From assembly GCA_020726505.1 (NCBI GenBank), contig JAHLEZ010000002.1:5084001-5148000 (forward strand): DNA of 64,000 nucleotides, in the 5' to 3' direction. Position 1 is the stretch's first letter; every line of letters begins with the position of its first letter. A model generated the notes under the pieces. The model did not search any database, was not told where the DNA came from, and worked only from the letters and a program-made list of their open reading frames with translations. A program made the position numbers and the translations under genes. Source of the stretch: Leptodontidium sp. MPI-SDFR-AT-0119 (taxonomy: Eukaryota > Ascomycota > Leotiomycetes > Helotiales > Leptodontidiaceae). Positions 58,014 to 64,000 of the stretch are shown piece by piece.

Positions 58014-61000
58014 TCACTTCATGTCTTTCCTTTTCACACCACTGACTTGCGAGTCTTGCCACACTTCACTTGAACTCCCGCTTCGACTCGATTGTCTTCT
58101 CTCCCTATTAGATCGTGGAGGCTCAGCCGCGGAAGTCGTTGAAGGATCATTCGCACTCACAGTCGTTGCTGTCCCGGGAACAGGGATAGGCGGCGGTTTG
58201 TACTCATTTGGCATAGGTATATCTGCATCTCGACCCGACTCAGGTCCCCAATACCATGTACAGTCAACTTGTAGCACATCGTCGATGTGAGCGAGATCTC
58301 CAGGAATAGAGATCTGTATTGTTTGCCAAGATTGGCTGAGCGATGACTCGCTGGATGAGGCTGGCATTGGAGGCGGTCGAATTTCTTCTGGCATGCGAGC
58401 GGTTGGGTCGCGATATGAAGCCGCGACGTAGAACCAATCTACTTCGCATGAAAATATATCGTCAAGGCCGGATAGGTCCTTGGGAGGGGGGGGTGAGGAG
58501 CTTGCCGATGGTGCTTGGGGATAAATGAGTTGGTATGTCCCATTTATGTGCTCCGATTGTGGCTTGGGCTGGACAGGCTGGGATACAGGTGGACTTGTGA
58601 CGGATGGTGGACCTTGAGGTTGAGGTTGAGACTGTGGTTGTGGTTGTGGTTGCTGTTGTGGCTGAGGTTGGATACTTACCGGTGGAAGAGGCGGCGGCTT
58701 GCCTTGCGGAGAACCGCTGTCCGAGCCACTCTTGGAAGATGGAATCCAATGCCACTGACCGTCTGCGTCTGGAGAAACCGGAATGGGGGCAGTCGTGTTT
58801 TGCTTGGGCGCGTCCACTTTCTTAGGTTCTTCACTTGGCTTTTCCGGCACAGCTTTAGGTTTCCAAGTCCCTTTACCAAATCCTTCGTAGTGCAGTTTCC
58901 AAGCTAAAAGGCAAACATTAGCACTGCAACCTTAAACATGAAAAGAATATGTCTCACTTGTAGGATCGAAGGTCAAGTTGGACCAAGTGTCATCCAGATA
59001 GCATCGCTCAGTCCCAATCGTGACTGCTTTCAAGGTTCCCATCTCTCCAGGTGCTGGTCGTAAATTCTTAAGCGAGGCAACAATCTTGAGGAGGGCAACA
59101 CAGTATGTGAGAGCTATTTCTCGGCCCAGACACTCATGCACTCCGTGTCCAAAGTGCATATACGCGCTCGAGGGACGACCAAGCTTGAACGTTTGAGGGT
59201 CAGGAACAGCATCTGCATCTTTACATGCGGGGCCCTTCGAAAGGTTAGACGCAGACAGAAAGTTATGGGAGAGGACTAACCAAGAGACAGATAACGGTGT
59301 CGCCTTTGCTGAACTTCCGGCCATCAATTGTTATTCCAGACTCACAAACTCTCAAGTTCCGCTGTGTGCTGACCATCCTTTGCGCTTCGAGCACATATTG
59401 CTTGAGAACCGAGTCTGTGGTCGGACCACTTGAAGTGACCAGGTCTTGGATCTTGTCCCACAGCTCTGCATTCTTAGGCTGCAAGTAGAATTGAAGAACC
59501 TCAGCGAACTACAGCATGGTTTGTTAGCTGGATTCTGTCAAGTCGCGGAGATCACTTACCAAGCTGACTGGGACACCGACTCCTGCCACTCCTGTCAACC
59601 ACATTATCTCGGCAACCTCATCGCACGAAAGTCCATTGGCAGATAATTGACGCACGATATGTTGACCATACCATCGGAGTGAGCCTAAGTTGATATGGTT
59701 TCGGCGTCGCTTGAGTATGTTTCTGGCTGTCGTGTACATGCCATTGGTTGTTGCTTCTTTGACACTGGCTTGAGTTGTCTTGGTCAGGACGGTGGCGCCT
59801 TCTTGAGCCAATATTCTTCTTATGAACGCTAGGCCGGGATCATTGTTATTGAATCCCCACACGCGCACGTTCAAAAGATGCTTGTACAGGTCTTTGGTTG
59901 TAAGCGTGCCATGGGGGTTTTGTGGACCATGGAGATCGAGATAGAAGAGATCGCCAATGAGACGCGAGCAAGCCGGGATAGCAATGCTTCCAAAGGTTAG
60001 CTTTGAACCAGCCATCTAGAATCCAAGGAAAAAGAACTTACTCTCTGATAATGTCAATCTGACACAGGTTCTCAGCGTTCATCTTGAAACCTTCCAGCTC
60101 CAAGTATTTCTTGGCAGTAGCTGTCACGAACTCCGATACAAGCTTGGTGAATTCATCAGGTCCATACATAATGGACTGCAAGAGAGCACGCTGTTTTGCG
60201 TTTCCGGCTCCATCTCCACTGAGCATAAAGGCGGAGTAGTCAGTCTTTCCTGGGAATAGATCATTCAGAGCTGGTAGCCAGGGGACCCTGAAGGAAGTCT
60301 GATCTTTCAAAACTTGGACGATCGTGGAGTGTTTTGTGAGAACGATGGGCGCGGTTGGCTTCTTTGGACCTTTGACAGAGTACAATTTAATAGTACCAAG
60401 CTCTTCTGCAATTTGTTTGTTCATCTTCCAAGTAAACATTGGTTGCATGATATGCAGACTGTTGTATGGGTACCATCCAGGAAATGATCGTTGGAAAAGC
60501 CGGTAGAACATAGATCCGCCCAAGACTTTGTAATTTTGCTGCACTTCTTGCATACCCCAGTTTGTGAGATTGGCAGCAGTGTAGTCAATCGTGTAGAACC
60601 TATCTGAGCGAACAAGAACAACAGCATCAGAAAATACGGCTCGACCAACAGTGTAGGGCGGACATCCACCACATCCGGGATCCATACGAGGTTTGGCATC
60701 TTCCACGAAGAGTCCCGGATACAGCTCCACCATATCTGGATGATCATACAGATTCCGTAGTAGTGCTGCGATCTCTGGGTCTGGGTTGATTTCTTCCATT
60801 GTTTCGTGTTTCTTCAAGCCGAAGAAGTGGCGGAACTCATTCAAAGATGCCATGCCCCATTTACGGGCTTGCAAGATACCAAGGATCTCAACCACACGAA
60901 GAGCTTTCGGTACCATTTTGGATCCAAACAAGCCAGCAGGATCTTCCATGGCACTTGTCATGATGTTAACAAGATCTTCGTCCTGGAACCTGCCGTCTGG

Positions 61001-63010
61001 ACCCCGCTTAAGTCCATCAAATTCTCGCTTGCTCGGGTCTGGATCAATACTTGCTTCGTATTTCAGAAATGCCTGGAAGAACTCCGCGGGAGATAGCTCA
61101 GAGATGTGTTTCGTCTTGTCGGGGAGGATAGAGTTCAGGAATTTCTCGAGCCATTTCTCATCGCGCTTGGAGATGATGGAGTGGAATCGATAGAGCAAGT
61201 TGAACTCAGCAGAGACCTGGTTGCCACAGCCTCGCTCGAGATCTTCGCCATCATATTGCTTGGTTATTTCAACTCTCGGATCCAGTGTCCACGTAGTGCT
61301 GGAGTGGTGTGTGTTGGTTAGACCACGGAGGTAGTCATGCAGGCAAATATTGATGTACAATCCTCCAACAATTCTGGCAAGTTAGCAATATGATCTTCAT
61401 GGAGGGGGTTCACTTACAATCGTGCAGTCTGGAAAAGATCGTTGTCTTGTTTTGCCAAAGCTTTTTTCTTGTCCTCGTCTGTTCTGGTATGAGGTAGAGT
61501 GAATCGGCCATTTTCGTTGATTTTCAGAAGCACGTCAGCGACGTAATTGTGGAAGCGATTATACATGATCAACATCACATTGATACCTGGAGGCTGAGCC
61601 AAAAGACGCTTCTCGTGGAATGTATCTGGTTTCAGGAGACCGCATGACATTGTCCTGACTTTCAATTGGTCTTCCAGGGAAGATCCATAAAGCGGAGCGA
61701 GGTCAAGATAAGATGAGGTATCAGAAATGTTTGCGTCTTTTCTATTCGTCCTGAAAATATCTGTATGAAATTAGTAGAATTCTCCTCAAGTTGCCAGGGA
61801 GATGCTTTACCGTGAACGATGATGGTTGCGTGGTAGAAAAGAACTGAAGAAATGCCGGCTGGGTTCTCTTTGAATGACTTGTCATCTCGACTCATGAGAA
61901 CTGCCAGCGAAATTAGCTTTTCCCTTTGAGAATTCATCGTCGTGAGAATTCTTACGATCGAATAGCAATCCAGGATCAGGCCGAACTCCATGAAGCCTCT
62001 TAGTTGCTCTGGAGGTCCTTGCATATGGCGTCCCAGCTTGGCCAAGATGAGGTACGAGAATGTTCTGAGAACCACCGTTCGAGTCAGAATCAAGTTTGCG
62101 AAACAAAAACGTTGAGTCAAGGGTTGTATGTAACTTACGTTGTAGCTTCCATCTGCCATCCTGTACTGGAACTTTTCACCCAGATAGCTTCGTGGGGGAT
62201 GATCAAGACTATCCCACAAAGTGCGAACAATTGTGTGCGAAAGTCGCTTCCTAGACTTTGAATTTGGCGGCAGCGAAGCCGTAATTGCGATCAGCTTTTC
62301 CATCTGTGTACCAGTTAGTCTTAATATCTATAATTTTGACGTCAACTTACGGTCATGAGTTTGTCGTCAACTGGCTTTCCCTTCTGCATTGCTACCTGGA
62401 GCAAGGTGAAGACATTTTTGCGCACCCCTCGAATCCCCGCATGCTTGAGATCCTGAAGAAGCCCAGTGGTGAGGGCTTTGGGATCTCCATATGCTCCATC
62501 CACATCGTACTTTTCTTCAAGGGCGTCCTTGGGGAGAATGATCCCAACTCGCTCGGGGATGTAACGAACGACCTTAACGGCCAAAGAGCTCGCTCCAGAC
62601 TTGAAACCAGAAAATGACCCTTCTTGGATCCACCACGACCAAACTGCAAGTGCCACCCCAGTGTAAAAAGCAAATGTAGCAACAGCGAGAAGTAAATCTG
62701 TGTATGTACTCGTAAAAAGCCGAACTTCATAAAACAGATAGTTTAGGTACATCCGCCAGCCACAAAGGCCAAGCCTACAGTCCATTACCGCCTTGGAAAG
62801 CAAAGAAGGGAGGTACCACGTCCTATGAAGCATGTCGAAAATGACCCATCTGAATATCCAGTAGACTCTCCGTGGAAGTGTCCAGAAGACAAAATTATAA
62901 GCGGCATTGATGTTTGGAAGTGGGATATGGCCATGTTCAAAGTAAAGGATGATCGGGACCAAGCATGAAAGCAAGGCAACATTGCCTAGCACGCCCCAGA
63001 AGCTTGCCAT
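58014..63010 (-). CDS. Fatty-acid dioxygenase / cytochrome P450 fusion (psi-factor-producing oxygenase, Ppo) with extra membrane N-terminus and repeat-bearing tail
   Basis: Ten exons: 63010-62351, 62303-62139, 62064-61956, 61900-61811, 61760-61418, 61373-60042, 59986-59560, 59508-59281, 59234-58958 and 58903-58014, in all 1506 residues. Residues 1-130 hold hydrophobic segments (about 4-24 and 106-127). The animal-peroxidase-like dioxygenase half has WDSLDHPPRSYLGEKFQYR, GTPYARTSRA, the distal-His TIIVHDIFRT (about H341), SSYLDLAPLYG, PPGINVMLIMYNRFHNYVA and EFNLLYRFHSI, with the catalytic Tyr (about Y517) and proximal His (H520). The P450 half ends with FGHGVHECLGREIA, giving the heme Cys (about C1153). 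After residue 1210 comes a Pro/Gln-rich tail with a duplicated 40-residue motif. Ppo enzymes make hydroperoxy fatty acids, which the P450 half rearranges to diols, oxylipins that control sporulation. The tail and N-terminal membrane part are not part of usual Ppo proteins. Confidence 0.9.
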
Positions 63011-63756
63011 AATAGCAAACTGATGTTTTCGCAGGAAGACTCCTAGAAACAAAATTGGAGACCTGGTGATATGTTGTTTGTCGAACAATATATTCTCCGT
63101 AGTTGTGGAGGAACTGTTGCAATTGCTACGCTCTCAGAGGGGGACCATATTTCCTTGCAAAGAACAAACTCGGCTTTTCAGCATCCGCTTTCTCATATCA
63201 TTGGCATTCGCAAAAGTATGAGATTGAGTCCTTCCGATGCCCCTCTCCTTGATGCGACTTGTGTTCAGAAGATTACTGGAAAGTTTACCGAGAACCCCTG
63301 ATTCGGTCAACACCAGCTGCATGTCTCAGGCCAGCTCCTCGCCGCCTTACCGGAACCCCGGCCTCTTGAAAATGCATCGGGATCCGCGAGATCGACGGCT
63401 AAAACCATCATTCTCACCTTTGTGGACTGCATTGCATTGCATGGCCAGCAACTTCTCCCTTGTGCGAAAACTTAATTCTATCCTGCCTTGTTGGGCGGCT
63501 ATGCCCTCTTCGGACGAGCTGAATGATCTTCTTTGGTAAATCTATGCGACTTTTCTCGGCAGTCCTTCATCCTTACCAAACTGATCGACAGTCCTTCAGA
63601 CTAGGTTGATATTCGTATTCCTAGGTTGACTAAGTGCACATCCATGACGGACGCAGACGAAAGCAAGGTGCCGAGCTTTGTTGCACACGAAGTGGTTTTC
63701 TTGGTGATGGTGATTGTTGTTTTGGATCATGAATGATTCCATCACAAGTCGCCAAA
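63011..63756. promoter_or_regulatory. Divergent promoter between Ppo and DUF2235 genes
   Basis: 746 bp between the two ATGs, without other coding sequence that I can support. The head-to-head layout would allow shared regulation; no specific operator is recognised. Confidence 0.4.
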
Positions 63757-64000
63757 ATGCAGGCTTCTAGTAGTTCAACTTCGGATCACAGAAGGCTTGT
63801 GTTGTGTTTCGATGGGACCGGGAACAAGTTTCAAGGGAATGAGTCCGATACCAACATTGTGAAGCTTTTTCAGATGCTGGACCGTAGAGATCCCAACCAA
63901 TTCCACTACTACCAGCGTGAGTGAACCTCTCTCCATATCCATGAGGCTCCTCAGCAAAACGATATTGATTGATGACACAGCTGGAATCGGGACATATTCT
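63757..64000 (+). CDS. DUF2235 (Tle1-like) alpha/beta hydrolase, N-terminal part
   Basis: Exon 1 63757-63916 and exon 2 from 63981 to the right edge. The ATG at 63757 ([13 protein letters not shown]) is followed by [29 protein letters not shown] and NQFHYYQ, then after a 64-nt intron PGIGTYS. The CFDGTGN and YQ-PGIGT segments are the opening signature of DUF2235, a family related to type VI secretion phospholipases (Tle1) and common in fungi. Catalytic Ser, Asp and His lie beyond the edge, so activity cannot be judged. An ATG eight codons upstream, at 63733, is an alternative start. Head-to-head with the Ppo gene. Confidence 0.85.

Overview
The window looks like nuclear DNA of a filamentous ascomycete (Pezizomycotina; the gene content fits a Leotiomycete/Helotiales-type fungus, which is inference). 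The signs are protein genes broken by short GT-AG introns, mostly 45-70 nt and often with CTAAC-like branch sites, three Zn2Cys6 transcription factors, a MYND protein, a psi-factor-producing oxygenase, a DUF2235 hydrolase, SCP2-type thiolase, old yellow enzyme, an MFS sugar transporter and several lineage-type orphan families. No rRNA, convincing tRNA, CRISPR or bacterial operon structure is visible.

Layout. 1-5 kb: two same-strand paralogues of a secreted-then-single-pass membrane protein, the first cut by the left edge. 5.8-7.5 kb: Zn2Cys6 factor with a glutamine-rich repeat tail. 10.5-11.6 kb: zinc-less medium-chain reductase. 12.4-17.9 kb: a small tail-anchored protein, then two members of an uncharacterised 'HPVVVL' family (a third lies at 41.3-42.3 kb), with an intact 228-bp hAT-like MITE between them. 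18.3-22.5 kb: MYND protein, a small zinc-ribbon-like protein and an orphan ORF. 23.2-37.2 kb: four copies of a secreted cysteine-rich family (one pseudogene, two intact, one missing the cysteine core), interrupted by an old yellow enzyme/SDR/Zn2Cys6 trio at 24.6-30.8 kb that looks like a small metabolic cluster. 37.5-45.3 kb: sugar permease, frameshifted HPVVVL-family gene, AsaB/GA4-desaturase-like oxygenase, and an orphan protein carrying a large Gly-Glu hexanucleotide expansion. 45.9-57.8 kb: Zn2Cys6 factor, YwbE-domain protein with zinc-finger tail, SDR, SCP2-type thiolase, an orphan and a polytopic membrane protein. 58.0-64 kb: a 10-exon fatty-acid dioxygenase/P450 fusion divergent from a DUF2235 hydrolase that runs off the right edge.

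The strongest unusual signal is the dioxygenase-P450 gene. As spliced here it encodes about 1506 residues, against roughly 1080-1160 usual for Ppo enzymes, because it has an extra N-terminal membrane region of about 200 residues and a C-terminal Pro/Gln-rich tail of about 295 residues carrying an ungapped duplicated 40-residue motif. Its divergent neighbour is a lipase-like hydrolase family member, suggesting (inference) a membrane-tethered lipid-release and oxylipin-forming pair. Other leads are the HPVVVL family with a conserved intron and a resemblance to PemK/MazF-type barrels (hypothesis only), and the cysteine-rich secreted family showing birth, decay and loss of its core within 14 kb.

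All exon boundaries were deduced by eye from GT/AG sites, reading-frame continuity and paralogue comparison; none is backed by transcript data.
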